NCBI RefSeq assembly: GCF_013408245.1
Contig: NZ_JACBYS010000001.1
Location: forward strand, 558,001 to 622,000
From: Duganella sp. 1224
Lineage (GTDB): Bacteria > Pseudomonadota > Gammaproteobacteria > Burkholderiales > Burkholderiaceae_D
Direction of reading: 5' to 3'
DNA: 64,000 nt
The translations under genes were made by a program, and so were the position numbers. The stretch's first letter is position 1, and each line of letters opens with the position of its first letter. Below the pieces are notes generated by a model that made no database searches, was not told where the DNA came from, and was given only the letters and a program-made list of their open reading frames with translations. Below, piece by piece: positions 26,193 through 36,584 of the stretch.

Positions 26193-28739
26193 ATGTTCGA
26201 TTTCCTCTTTAAGCGTGCGACCGAAACCTCGGCCGTTCCACCAGCACCAGCGGCCTCGCCGGAGCAGGACGCGGCCAGCGCCGCGACTGCCGGCCGCCGC
26301 GACGCGCAAACGCAGCGCGCCGCCGCGCTAAACGGCAATGAAGCGGCCGCCGTCGCCTTGATCCTGGAGAGCGAATTCGCCGGCGTGCGCCTGAGCGCGG
26401 CCGACCACGTGACGTCGCAGCCGGCGCTGGAACAGGTGCTGCAGGCGGTGCGCAATACCGACCGCCGCGTCGCCAAGCTGATGCAGGGCCGGCTGGACGC
26501 CATCCGCTACCAGCAGGCCGAGCGGCAAAAGGCCCAGGCCTGCCTCGATCTGGCCCAGCGCCTGTTGCAAGATGAGAAACTGACGCCGAACCAGGTGGCC
26601 GAGCTGGACCGCCAGTGGCAGGTGGTGGCCGAGGTGCCGGAACTGGCGCCATCGTACGCGTCCGCGCGCGCGGCGCTGGCGGCGCGGCTGGAGGCGCAGG
26701 TGGCCTTGCAGCGCCGCATCATCGACGCGCTGGCGGTTGTACGCAAGCTGCCGCAGGCCGGCCTGCCGGTGGAAGAGGCGCTGGCGGCGCTGGAGCGCCA
26801 CGCGGCCGATCTGGCTGAATACCAGCAGGCGCCCGAACACGGCGCCTTGCCGCGCCACCTGTTGAGCGATTTCGCCCAGGCCGTCGAACAGACCCGCGCC
26901 ACGCTGACCGCACCGCCCAAGCCGGCCGCCGCGCCGGCACCGTCGCCGTCGCCGTCCGCCGCGAACGCAAACACCAGCGCCGCCCAGCGCACGGCAGCGG
27001 GCGCCGCCTCGGCCGCCGGCGCCGAGGGCGCCGAAAGCCTGGCCGGCGCCGGCGGCGCTAACGGCGCGGCAAGCCCGGCCAGCGCCGGTGAGCCAGGCAC
27101 GGCCGCCGCTGCGGCCAAGCCCGCCAAGCAGCCGAAGCAGCCGCCCCAGGAAACCGACAAGAAATTCCTGGAAACCATGGACGCGCTGGAAGCCGCCCTG
27201 GAGCACGGCCAACTGCACGCCGCCGCCGAGTACGACAAATGGCTGCGCGACCACAAAACCCGCCTGACGCCGGCCCAGAACGACCACCTGAACCACATCC
27301 GCGCCGAACTGAAGCGCCTGAACGACTGGGCGCGCTGGGGCGGCAACGTCTCGCGCGAGGAATTGGTCAAGGCCGTGGAAGAGTTGCCATCGCAGAAACT
27401 GTCGATGGGCGAGCTGGCCAAGAAAGTTGGCAGCATGCGCGACCGCTGGAAGCAGCTGGACGCCGTCTCCGGCCACGCGCCCAAATCGCTGTGGGAGCGT
27501 TTTGACGCCGCCTGCACCAGCGCCTACGCCCCGGCCGCCGCCCACTTCAAACAGTTGGCCGAGGAACGTCACGCCAACGCCGCCAAGGCACAGGCGCTGA
27601 TCGCCGAAACCCAGGCGCTGGCGGAATCGGTGGCGGCCGGCGGCGCCGATCTGAAAAACGTGGCCGCCGCCGGCCAACGCCTGCGCCAGATGTGGACCCG
27701 CCTCGGCACCATCGACCGCAAGGAAAAGCGCAAGCTCGACCACACCTTCGACAAGGTGCTGGCCCACATGCTGGCGCCGCTGTCCGAGCAGCGCAAGGTG
27801 GAAGCCGCCAAGCGCGAGCAGCTGATCGCCGAGGCCGAGGCGCTGGAACCGTCCGACCGCCACACGCTGGACAAGCTGCGCCGCCTGCAGGAACGCTGGC
27901 AGGAGCAAGCCAAGGCGCTGCCGCTGGAACGCAAGGTCGAGCAGGCGCTGTGGCAGCGTTTCCGCGCCGCCTGCGATGCCATCTTCGCCAGGCGCAAGGA
28001 AACCGCCCACGCCGCCGACCACGAGCGCAAGGCCCATCTGCACGCCCGGGAAGACATCTGCAAGACGCTAGAGGAAGCCACCTTCAGCGGCGACGACAAG
28101 GCCCAACTGGCCGCCATCGCCACGGCGCTGAAGGACGCCGCCGCCGCCTGGAACGCCAGCGGCACCGTGCCGCGCGCGTCCGAGGCGCGCATCAACCAGC
28201 GCTACCACAACGCGGTCGGCAAGGTGCAGGCGCAGGCGGACGCCATCAAGCGCCGCGCCGGCGCCGCCCAGGCCAACGCGCTGCGCGACAAGCTGCGCCT
28301 CAACCAGGCGCTGGAAAGCGAGATTGCCGGCGAGGGCGCCATCGACACCGCCGCATGGCAGGCCAAGTGGGCGGCGCTGCCGTCGCTGGGCAACGACTAC
28401 GAGCGGGCGCTGCAAGGCCGCTTCAACGCCGCGCTGGAGGCCGCCAACGGCAACCGCGCCGCCTACGCCGCCCAACTGGAGAGCAACCGCGCCAGGCTGC
28501 TGGATGAAATCCTGCGGCTGGAAATCGTGGCCGGCGTCGACAGCGGCGCCGAGTTTGCCCGCGAACGCCTGAAGATGCAGGTGGAAGTGTTGCAATCGTC
28601 GCTGAAGTCCGGCCAGAAGCCGCAGTCGGCCACCGCCGCCTACCTGCAACTGTGCGCCATGCCGGCGCTGGTGGACGCCCGCACCGCCAGCCGCATCGAA
28701 CAACTTTTCCGCCGCATCGGCGCCTCGGAGCGCGCATGA
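26193..28739 (+). CDS. DUF349-repeat protein
   Basis: The 848-residue cytoplasmic protein is helical, with several DUF349 repeats in its C-terminal two thirds. An example is RWQEQAKALPLERKVEQALW with FRAACDAIFARRKE. A low-complexity Ala/Gly/Pro linker (about residues 245-310) separates an N-terminal helical domain from the repeats. DUF349 proteins have no firmly assigned role. Its stop overlaps the moaE start (ATGA), so the two are co-translated. The leader lacks a strong ribosome site. Confidence 0.8.
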   Translation: MFDFLFKRATETSAVPPAPAASPEQDAASAATAGRRDAQTQRAAALNGNEAAAVALILESEFAGVRLSAADHVTSQPALEQVLQAVRNTDRRVAKLMQGRLDAIRYQQAERQKAQACLDLAQRLLQDEKLTPNQVAELDRQWQVVAEVPELAPSYASARAALAARLEAQVALQRRIIDALAVVRKLPQAGLPVEEALAALERHAADLAEYQQAPEHGALPRHLLSDFAQAVEQTRATLTAPPKPAAAPAPSPSPSAANANTSAAQRTAAGAASAAGAEGAESLAGAGGANGAASPASAGEPGTAAAAAKPAKQPKQPPQETDKKFLETMDALEAALEHGQLHAAAEYDKWLRDHKTRLTPAQNDHLNHIRAELKRLNDWARWGGNVSREELVKAVEELPSQKLSMGELAKKVGSMRDRWKQLDAVSGHAPKSLWERFDAACTSAYAPAAAHFKQLAEERHANAAKAQALIAETQALAESVAAGGADLKNVAAAGQRLRQMWTRLGTIDRKEKRKLDHTFDKVLAHMLAPLSEQRKVEAAKREQLIAEAEALEPSDRHTLDKLRRLQERWQEQAKALPLERKVEQALWQRFRAACDAIFARRKETAHAADHERKAHLHAREDICKTLEEATFSGDDKAQLAAIATALKDAAAAWNASGTVPRASEARINQRYHNAVGKVQAQADAIKRRAGAAQANALRDKLRLNQALESEIAGEGAIDTAAWQAKWAALPSLGNDYERALQGRFNAALEAANGNRAAYAAQLESNRARLLDEILRLEIVAGVDSGAEFARERLKMQVEVLQSSLKSGQKPQSATAAYLQLCAMPALVDARTASRIEQLFRRIGASERA

Positions 28740-29194
28740 GCCTGAACGAAGTCCGCATCCAGACCAACGATTTCGACCTGTCGACGGAAGTGGCCCATCT
28801 GCGCGCCAATTACCCCAAGGTTGGCGGCGTGGTGACCTTCGTCGGCACGGTGCGCGACCTGAACGAGGGCGCCAGCGTGTCGGAGATGGAACTGGAGCAC
28901 TATCCGGGCATGACCGAGCAGTCGATCAGTGACATTATTGACAAGGCGAAACAGCGCTGGCCGATCTTCAGTGCGCTGGTGATCCACCGGGTTGGCCCGC
29001 TCAAGCCCAAGGACCAGATCGTGCTGGTGGCGGTGACCTCGGCCCACCGCGGCGAAGCCTTTGCCGCCAGCGAGTTCATCATCGACTACCTGAAGACGGA
29101 AGCGCCGTTCTGGAAAAAGGAGCAGACGCCCGAGGGCGCGCGCTGGGTGGATGCCCGCGTCAGCGACGACCAGGCGCTGAATAAATGGTTGTAG
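28736..29194 (+). CDS. moaE: Molybdopterin synthase catalytic subunit
   Basis: The 152-residue MoaE converts cyclic pyranopterin monophosphate to molybdopterin, using sulfur from the thiocarboxylated C-terminus of MoaD. Family motifs are VVTFVGTVRD, LEHYPGMTE, IHRVGPL, SAHRGEAFAASEFIIDYLK and the active-site lysine segment APFWKKE. No moaD or other moa gene is in view, so it is separated from its partner or sits at the end of a split cluster. It is coupled to the DUF349 gene by ATGA. Confidence 0.93.
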   Translation: MSLNEVRIQTNDFDLSTEVAHLRANYPKVGGVVTFVGTVRDLNEGASVSEMELEHYPGMTEQSISDIIDKAKQRWPIFSALVIHRVGPLKPKDQIVLVAVTSAHRGEAFAASEFIIDYLKTEAPFWKKEQTPEGARWVDARVSDDQALNKWL

Positions 29195-29200
29195 CGGCTT

Positions 29201-29226
29201 CTTGAAAAGCGATTGGTGGCCCCTAT
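29201..29226 (+). promoter_or_regulatory. Sigma-32 type heat-shock promoter of clpB
   Basis: CTTGAAA (29201-29207), a 12-bp spacer, then CCCCTAT (29220-29226) followed by GTTA closely match the heat-shock sigma factor consensus (CTTGAAA, CCCCAT-T). The site is 33 bp before the clpB start codon, which has GGAG as ribosome site. This predicts heat induction of clpB independent of moaE. Confidence 0.82.
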
Positions 29227-29259
29227 GTTAGCGATAGTTAAATATATCGGAGCAACACC

Positions 29260-31848
<2,589 letters not shown>

Positions 31849-31865
31849 GCGCCCTTGGCGCCCTT

Positions 31866-31913
31866 GGGGACAGACCACGTTTCTGAAATGTTCTAAAAAT
31901 GTGGTCTGTCCCC
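31866..31913. repeat. Inverted repeat GGGGACAGACCAC ... GTGGTCTGTCCCC after clpB
   Basis: A perfect 13-bp inverted repeat (31866-31878 and 31901-31913) surrounds an AT-rich 22-nt loop in the 73-bp gap between the convergent clpB and diguanylate cyclase genes. Its GGGG-ACAGACC ends recall the extragenic elements mobilised by REP-associated tyrosine transposases. It may also act as a two-way terminator, though there is no T-run directly after the stem. Confidence 0.65.
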
Positions 31914-31921
31914 ACGGGGGG

Positions 31922-32815
31922 CTAGGGGCGGACGATGCGGTTGCGGCCGTCGCGCTTGGCGCGGTACAGCGCGTCGTCCGCCCGTTTCAATACTTCCTCG
32001 TATGACAGGTCGCCCGGCGTCATCTCGCTCAGGCCGCCGCTGATGGTGGCGCCGGTCTGCTCGGCAATGCGCAGACGCAGCCGTTCCGCGATCGGCAAGG
32101 CCTGCTCGCTGTCGGTGTGCGGCATCAGCACCACGAACTCATCCCCACCCAGCCGCGCCGGAAAATCGGTGGCGCGCAGCGCGCGCCGGCAGACGTCGGC
32201 AGTGGCCGCAATGGCCTTGTCGCCGGCCAGATGGCCCTGGGCGTCGTTGATGTTCTTGAAGTGGTCGATATCGAAAATCAGCACCGCCGCCGGCGTCTTG
32301 TAGCGGGCGAACAGTTCGAAATGCTCGGTCAGGCTGCTCATCAGCTTGCGCCGGTTGGCCAGGCCGGACAAGGAATCGGTTTCGCTCTGCATGCGCAGCA
32401 GCGCTTCCAGCTTCTTGCTGGCGGTGATGTTGCTGGCCACCCACAGCACCGCGTCCTCGTCCAGCACCGGGTATGCCAGCGGCTGCACGCGGCCTTCAAA
32501 CCAGATCAGTTCGGCAGGGCCGTCGGTGCCGATGCCACGCACGTCCTCGCGGCCGAGCGCATATTCCACCACGTGCAAGCCTTGCGCGGCCAGCGCGATG
32601 GCTATCTGCGCGTGGAACCAGGCGGCCTTTTCGGGATGCAGCACGTCGTCCAGCGATTTGCCCACCAGTCCGCTGCCGTCGTGGTAGTAGCGGCTGTCGG
32701 TGCCGCCAAACACGGCCGCGTAACGGCCGCTGCGGGTCAGGATGAATGCCGGGTCCGGCAATGCCGACAGCAGCGCCGCAATCTGATCGTTCGAGAAGAG
32801 GGAAAGATCCGCCAT
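31922..32815 (-). CDS. PAS-GGDEF diguanylate cyclase
   Basis: The 297-residue soluble protein has an N-terminal PAS domain (about residues 10-130) and a GGDEF domain with intact GGDEF at 223-227. An RATD inhibitory site lies five residues before it, so it should synthesise cyclic di-GMP with product inhibition. The ATG at 32815 was chosen. An in-frame GTG at 32848 would add 11 residues, and neither has a clear ribosome site. It has no membrane segment, so the signal is cytoplasmic. Confidence 0.9.
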   Translation of the reverse strand: MADLSLFSNDQIAALLSALPDPAFILTRSGRYAAVFGGTDSRYYHDGSGLVGKSLDDVLHPEKAAWFHAQIAIALAAQGLHVVEYALGREDVRGIGTDGPAELIWFEGRVQPLAYPVLDEDAVLWVASNITASKKLEALLRMQSETDSLSGLANRRKLMSSLTEHFELFARYKTPAAVLIFDIDHFKNINDAQGHLAGDKAIAATADVCRRALRATDFPARLGGDEFVVLMPHTDSEQALPIAERLRLRIAEQTGATISGGLSEMTPGDLSYEEVLKRADDALYRAKRDGRNRIVRP

Positions 32816-33016
32816 CCGATATCGTTTTTCTAATTGATTAGTTTCCACTAATGTACCGTACTTTTGTCCAAGTGAACGTTATCGGCAGTAAATAGGAAAA
32901 CTTAATCAACGTTCACTATTGTTGTTATCGAAAGAAGGTGTGCGCGCAGTGCGGCGTGGCCGCCGTCGCCAAAACGGCCTAGAATTAACCTTATTTCAAC
33001 GATCCAGGGAATCACC

Positions 33017-33511
33017 ATGAGTTTCGCCACCACCGACCTGTGCGACGACAACGCCAATCTGCTGGACGATGGCCGCCTGGCCGTGCTGCCGCCGGTATTC
33101 CGGCACTACGGCCAGCGGCTGCGCTTTGCCGGCCGCGTGGTCACACTGAAAGTGCACGAGGATAACGCGCTGGTGCGCGCCACGCTGGAAACGCCAGGCG
33201 ACGGTAATGTGCTGGTGGTGGATGGCGGCGGCAGCCTGCGACGGGCGCTGGTGGGCGGGCAACTGGGCTTGCTGGCGCAGGACAATGGCTGGTCCGGCAT
33301 CATCGTCGATGGCTGTATCCGTGACACCGAGGAAATCAACGCCTGCGACATCGGCGTGCGCGCATTGGGCGCGCATCCGCAAAAGCCCAACAAGAAAGGC
33401 GTGGGCGAGCGCAATGTGCGGGTGCACATCGCGGGCGTGCCGGTCAATCCGGGCGACTGGATTTATGCGGACGCCGACGGCGTGCTGATCGCGCAGCAGA
33501 AGCTGGCCTGA
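33017..33511 (+). CDS. rraA: RraA-family protein (RNase E regulator / HMG aldolase-like)
   Basis: The 164-residue protein matches the RraA family: [10 protein letters not shown] at the N-terminus, [18 protein letters not shown], and [14 protein letters not shown] with the D/R pair that binds substrate in aldolase members. The family includes E. coli RraA, which binds and inhibits RNase E, and true 4-hydroxy-4-methyl-2-oxoglutarate aldolases; these cannot be told apart here. An AGGGAA ribosome site precedes the ATG. Confidence 0.85.
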   Translation: MSFATTDLCDDNANLLDDGRLAVLPPVFRHYGQRLRFAGRVVTLKVHEDNALVRATLETPGDGNVLVVDGGGSLRRALVGGQLGLLAQDNGWSGIIVDGCIRDTEEINACDIGVRALGAHPQKPNKKGVGERNVRVHIAGVPVNPGDWIYADADGVLIAQQKLA

Positions 33512-33531
33512 TACCGCCCGATCCGCGCGAC

Positions 33532-33560
33532 AAAAGCCGCGGCGTTGCCAGCGCCGCGGC
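33532..33560 (-). terminator. Terminator after the small-protein pair
   Basis: A 9-bp all-GC stem (arms 33552-33560 and 33536-33544, GCCGCGGCG type) with a 7-nt loop is followed on the minus strand by TTTT. It lies 7 bp past the stop of the 74-residue protein and can also stop transcription of rraA from the other side. Confidence 0.75.
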
Positions 33561-33567
33561 GTGCCGT

Positions 33568-33792
33568 TCAAGGCGTCGACTGGTGCTGCTGCAGGTGGCG
33601 GCGCAGGCGCTGCTGGAATTCCTCGACGTCGTCGACCGTGCTCAGGTCGTCGTCGACTTCCACCATGTGGGTGGTGTGGCCGGGCGCGAACGACACCGTC
33701 GCCGCCACGCCATCCTTGGTTTCCGTCAGGTTATGTCCCTGGACGGCGCCCAGCACGTTGCCGTGCACGTCCGTAACGATGGTCATCTTCAT
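33568..33792 (-). CDS. Unrecognised 74-residue acidic protein
   Basis: The product is small and soluble, with a predicted beta-rich first half (MTIVTDVHGNVLGAVQGHNL ... GVAATVSFAPGHTTHMVEV). Its helical C-terminus is rich in Gln (EFQQRLRRHLQQHQ). Its ATG overlaps the stop of the upstream small gene by 4 bp, and a strong terminator follows, so both form a compact two-gene operon. I do not recognise a family. Confidence 0.65.
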   Translation of the reverse strand: MKMTIVTDVHGNVLGAVQGHNLTETKDGVAATVSFAPGHTTHMVEVDDDLSTVDDVEEFQQRLRRHLQQHQSTP

Positions 33793-34046
33793 GACATCCC
33801 CCCGCCTTGCAGGTTGTGGAAGCAGCCGCCGACGCCCTGGTTGTGGATGGCGACGAAGTACGTGGCGTTGCCGTTGTTGTCCTTGGCCTTGCGCTGCTGG
33901 TCGGCCAGGTGGACCGCGCCCTGGTTGGGCGTTTTGACGTCCGCCGACGCGAACTGGGTGCCGCGGTCGCCGCCGTAGGTGTAGCTCCAGAAAGCGGTCT
34001 GACCGGGCGCCAGGAAGGTCAGCGGCCCTACGTTGTTGAAAGCCAT
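33789..34046 (-). CDS. Unrecognised 85-residue beta-rich protein
   Basis: The ATG at 34046 has GGAGGAG about 7 nt upstream, which fixes the start; longer frames are spurious. The protein lacks a signal peptide and is rich in Gly, Asn, Gln and aromatic residues (FLAPGQTAFWSYTYGGDRG, NGNATYFVAIHNQGVGG), as in a compact beta-sandwich. A single Cys lies near the C-terminus. It is translationally coupled to the 74-residue protein, so the two may interact. Confidence 0.68.
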   Translation of the reverse strand: MAFNNVGPLTFLAPGQTAFWSYTYGGDRGTQFASADVKTPNQGAVHLADQQRKAKDNNGNATYFVAIHNQGVGGCFHNLQGGGMS

Positions 34047-34211
34047 AATCTCCTCCATGAAAGATCGCCGCGCCAGCGGATGCCGGCGTGGCAGTTCCAT
34101 GGTAGTCACGCCGGATGAACGCGCTTTGATCCAGGCGAAGTGCGGGCTTTTTTGGTGGCGGCCCGGTTCTGAGGGATAATGTCGGATTGAATCAATCAGG
34201 ATCACCAGCTT

Positions 34212-35171
34212 ATGTTCTCTTACCGCCACGCCTTCCATGCGGGTAACCACGCCGACGTGCTCAAGCACTTCATCACCATCCAGTTGCTGCAGTACCTGAA
34301 CCAGAAAGACGTGGCCTACAGCTACATCGACACGCACTCGGGCGCTGGCGTCTACGAACTGGATGGCGCTTTCGCGTCCAAGAACGCCGAGTACGACACC
34401 GGCATCGGCCGCCTGTGGGAGCTCACCGACATGCCGGCGCCGGTCAAGGAATACGTCGACCTGATCCGCGCCATGAACCCCAGCGGCAAGATGCGCTACT
34501 ACCCCGGTTCGCCGTACATCGCCGACCAGGTGGCGCGCGAGCAGGACCGCCTGCGCCTGTTCGAAATGCACCCGGCCGACGCCAAGCTGCTGGCCGATAA
34601 CTTCCGCAAGCTGGAAGAGCATGCTGCGGCGCAAGGTATCCGCCCGACCGTGCGCGGCAAGCGCGTCCTCGTCAACCGCAGCGATGGCTTTGCCTCGCTG
34701 AAGGCGCTGCTGCCGCCGCCGTCGCGCCGCGCGCTGGTGCTGATCGATCCACCGTATGAGGACAAGCAGGACTACAAAAAGACCAAGGACGCGCTGGCCG
34801 AAGCGCTGGGCCGCTTCCCGACCGGCACCTACGCCGTCTGGTATCCGCTGCTGCAGCGCATGGAATCGCGCCAGTTCGCCGACAAGCTCAAGCAACTGCC
34901 GGCGGCGCAATGGCTGAACGTGGTGCTGACCATCAAGAAGCCGATGCCGGACGGCGTGGGCGGCCTGCACAGCAGCGGCATGTTCATCCTCAACCCGCCG
35001 TACACGCTGGAACCGATGCTGAAGGAAGTGATGCCGTGGCTGGTCAAGGCGCTGGGCGTCGACGCCGGCGCGCGCTTCACGCTGGAAAGCGGCACGCAGA
35101 CGACGGGAATGCGCAACAGTGCCGAGCGCCGGCCGCCTGTCCGTCAGAAAAATATTGTCAAGAGTACATAA
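34212..35171 (+). CDS. rlmJ: 23S rRNA (adenine(2030)-N6)-methyltransferase RlmJ
   Basis: The 319-residue enzyme methylates A2030 of 23S rRNA. It shows the RlmJ N-terminus MFSYRHAFHAGNHADVLKH, the SAM region IDTHSGAGVY, and the catalytic DPPY motif (LIDPPYEDKQDY). The C-terminus carries about 35 extra residues rich in Arg/Thr that are not in E. coli RlmJ (280 residues). The gene appears monocistronic. Confidence 0.94.
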   Translation: MFSYRHAFHAGNHADVLKHFITIQLLQYLNQKDVAYSYIDTHSGAGVYELDGAFASKNAEYDTGIGRLWELTDMPAPVKEYVDLIRAMNPSGKMRYYPGSPYIADQVAREQDRLRLFEMHPADAKLLADNFRKLEEHAAAQGIRPTVRGKRVLVNRSDGFASLKALLPPPSRRALVLIDPPYEDKQDYKKTKDALAEALGRFPTGTYAVWYPLLQRMESRQFADKLKQLPAAQWLNVVLTIKKPMPDGVGGLHSSGMFILNPPYTLEPMLKEVMPWLVKALGVDAGARFTLESGTQTTGMRNSAERRPPVRQKNIVKST

Positions 35172-35216
35172 TTAGGTATAGGCTGGTGGCAAGCAGATTG
35201 ACAATGGGAGTTCCCC

Positions 35217-36485
35217 ATGATGTTAGCCTCGACGCCGGCCGCCGCCCACCTGGCGGACAACTTCTTCCTCGCGCGCCAGCCCATCCTCAACCGGGGACAG
35301 CGGCTGGTCGGGTACGAACTGCTGTTCCGCGATGCCGGCTCCCACAACGGCGCCCACGTCATTGACGACACCGAAGCCACCGCCACCGTCATCGCCCACG
35401 CCTCGGAGCTCGGCATGGGGCAGGTGGTGGGCGACCAGATGGCGTTTGTCAACGTCGACGCGGTCGGCCTGATGAGCGACTTCATCCACTTCCTGCCGAA
35501 CGACAAGGTGATCCTCGAAATCCTGGAGACGGTCAAGGCCACGCCGGAGGTGCTGGCGCGCATCCGCGAGCTCAAGGAAGCCGGCTTCAAGTTCGCGCTG
35601 GACGACGTGATCGGCCAGAACGAGGACGTGCAGAAGCTGACGCCGCTGTGCGACGTGATCAAGGTCGACATCAAGGACATGCAACCCGGCACGCTGCCGG
35701 CGCTGGCCAAGGTGCTGAAAAATCCGAAGCAGAAGCTGTTGGCGGAAAAGGTCGAAACCGTCGAAGAATTCCAGGAGTGCATGGAGCTGGGCTTCGAGTA
35801 TTTCCAGGGTTACTATTTCGCCCGCCCGGTGATATTGAGCGGCAAGAAAATCTCGCCCTCGCAGTTGAGCGTGTTGAATCTGCTGGAGTTGCTTGACCGG
35901 GATGCCAGCAACACCGAGATCGAGCACAGCGTCAAGCACGACGCGCTGATCACGCTGAACCTGCTGCGGCTGGTGAACACGCCGGCGGTGGGCGCGCGGC
36001 AGCGCATCAATTCGGTGGGACACGCGCTGATGGTGCTGGGGCGGCGCCAGCTGCGGCGCTGGCTGCAGATCCTGCTGTACGTGAAGAACGGCGGCACGCA
36101 GGAATTCACCTCGCCGCTGCTGCAACTGGCCACCACGCGCGGCAAGACGATGGAACTGATGGTGGAGCACCGGCAGCCGGGGCAGCGGGTCAGCGCCGAC
36201 ATTGGCTTCACGGTGGGCGTGATGTCGCTGATGGACACGCTGTTTTCGATCCACATGCGCGAGGTGCTGGAAAGCGTGAACGTGCTGGACGACGTGCGGG
36301 CGGCGCTGCTGCACCGCGCCGGCGACTACGGCAGCATGCTCAGCCTGATTGAGCACATCGAGCGCGGCCGCGATGGCCGCGTGCTGGCCGAGATGCTGCA
36401 CCAGCTCAATCTGCGGCCTTCCGAGCTGTACGCCATTCAGCTGGCCGCGATCGAGTGGGTGACCGAATACACCCGCGGCATCTAA
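35217..36485 (+). CDS. EAL-HDOD signalling protein with degenerate EAL
   Basis: The 422-residue protein has an N-terminal EAL-type domain in which the catalytic EAL signature reads ELL (VGYELLFRD), and other metal ligands look changed. A C-terminal HDOD domain follows (LSVLNLLELLDRD ... LRLVNTPAVGARQRINSVGHAL). This YuxH/CdgJ-type layout usually binds or senses rather than degrades cyclic di-GMP and acts as a scaffold. GGGAG precedes the ATG at 35217. Together with two GGDEF enzymes in the window it suggests an active cyclic di-GMP network. Confidence 0.87.
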   Translation: MMLASTPAAAHLADNFFLARQPILNRGQRLVGYELLFRDAGSHNGAHVIDDTEATATVIAHASELGMGQVVGDQMAFVNVDAVGLMSDFIHFLPNDKVILEILETVKATPEVLARIRELKEAGFKFALDDVIGQNEDVQKLTPLCDVIKVDIKDMQPGTLPALAKVLKNPKQKLLAEKVETVEEFQECMELGFEYFQGYYFARPVILSGKKISPSQLSVLNLLELLDRDASNTEIEHSVKHDALITLNLLRLVNTPAVGARQRINSVGHALMVLGRRQLRRWLQILLYVKNGGTQEFTSPLLQLATTRGKTMELMVEHRQPGQRVSADIGFTVGVMSLMDTLFSIHMREVLESVNVLDDVRAALLHRAGDYGSMLSLIEHIERGRDGRVLAEMLHQLNLRPSELYAIQLAAIEWVTEYTRGI

Positions 36486-36575
36486 TCCGGGGTCAGGTCC
36501 TCCATTTGTACACGAGCTCTGCCCTAGGCGCGCCTAGGGCAGAGCTCGTGTACAAATGGAGGACCTGACCCCGGA
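36486..36575. repeat. 90-bp perfect palindrome, no spacer
   Basis: Positions 36486-36530 and 36531-36575 are exact reverse complements over all 45 bp, meeting at GGCG|CGCC with no loop. The outer ends carry GGGGTCAGGTCC / GGACCTGACCCC, similar in style to the GGGGACAGACC repeat at 31866. It fills the gap between the convergent EAL-HDOD and lolC/E genes and could act as a two-way terminator. It is probably a dimeric REP-type element. Confidence 0.95.
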
Positions 36576-36584
36576 GTTTTGGGG

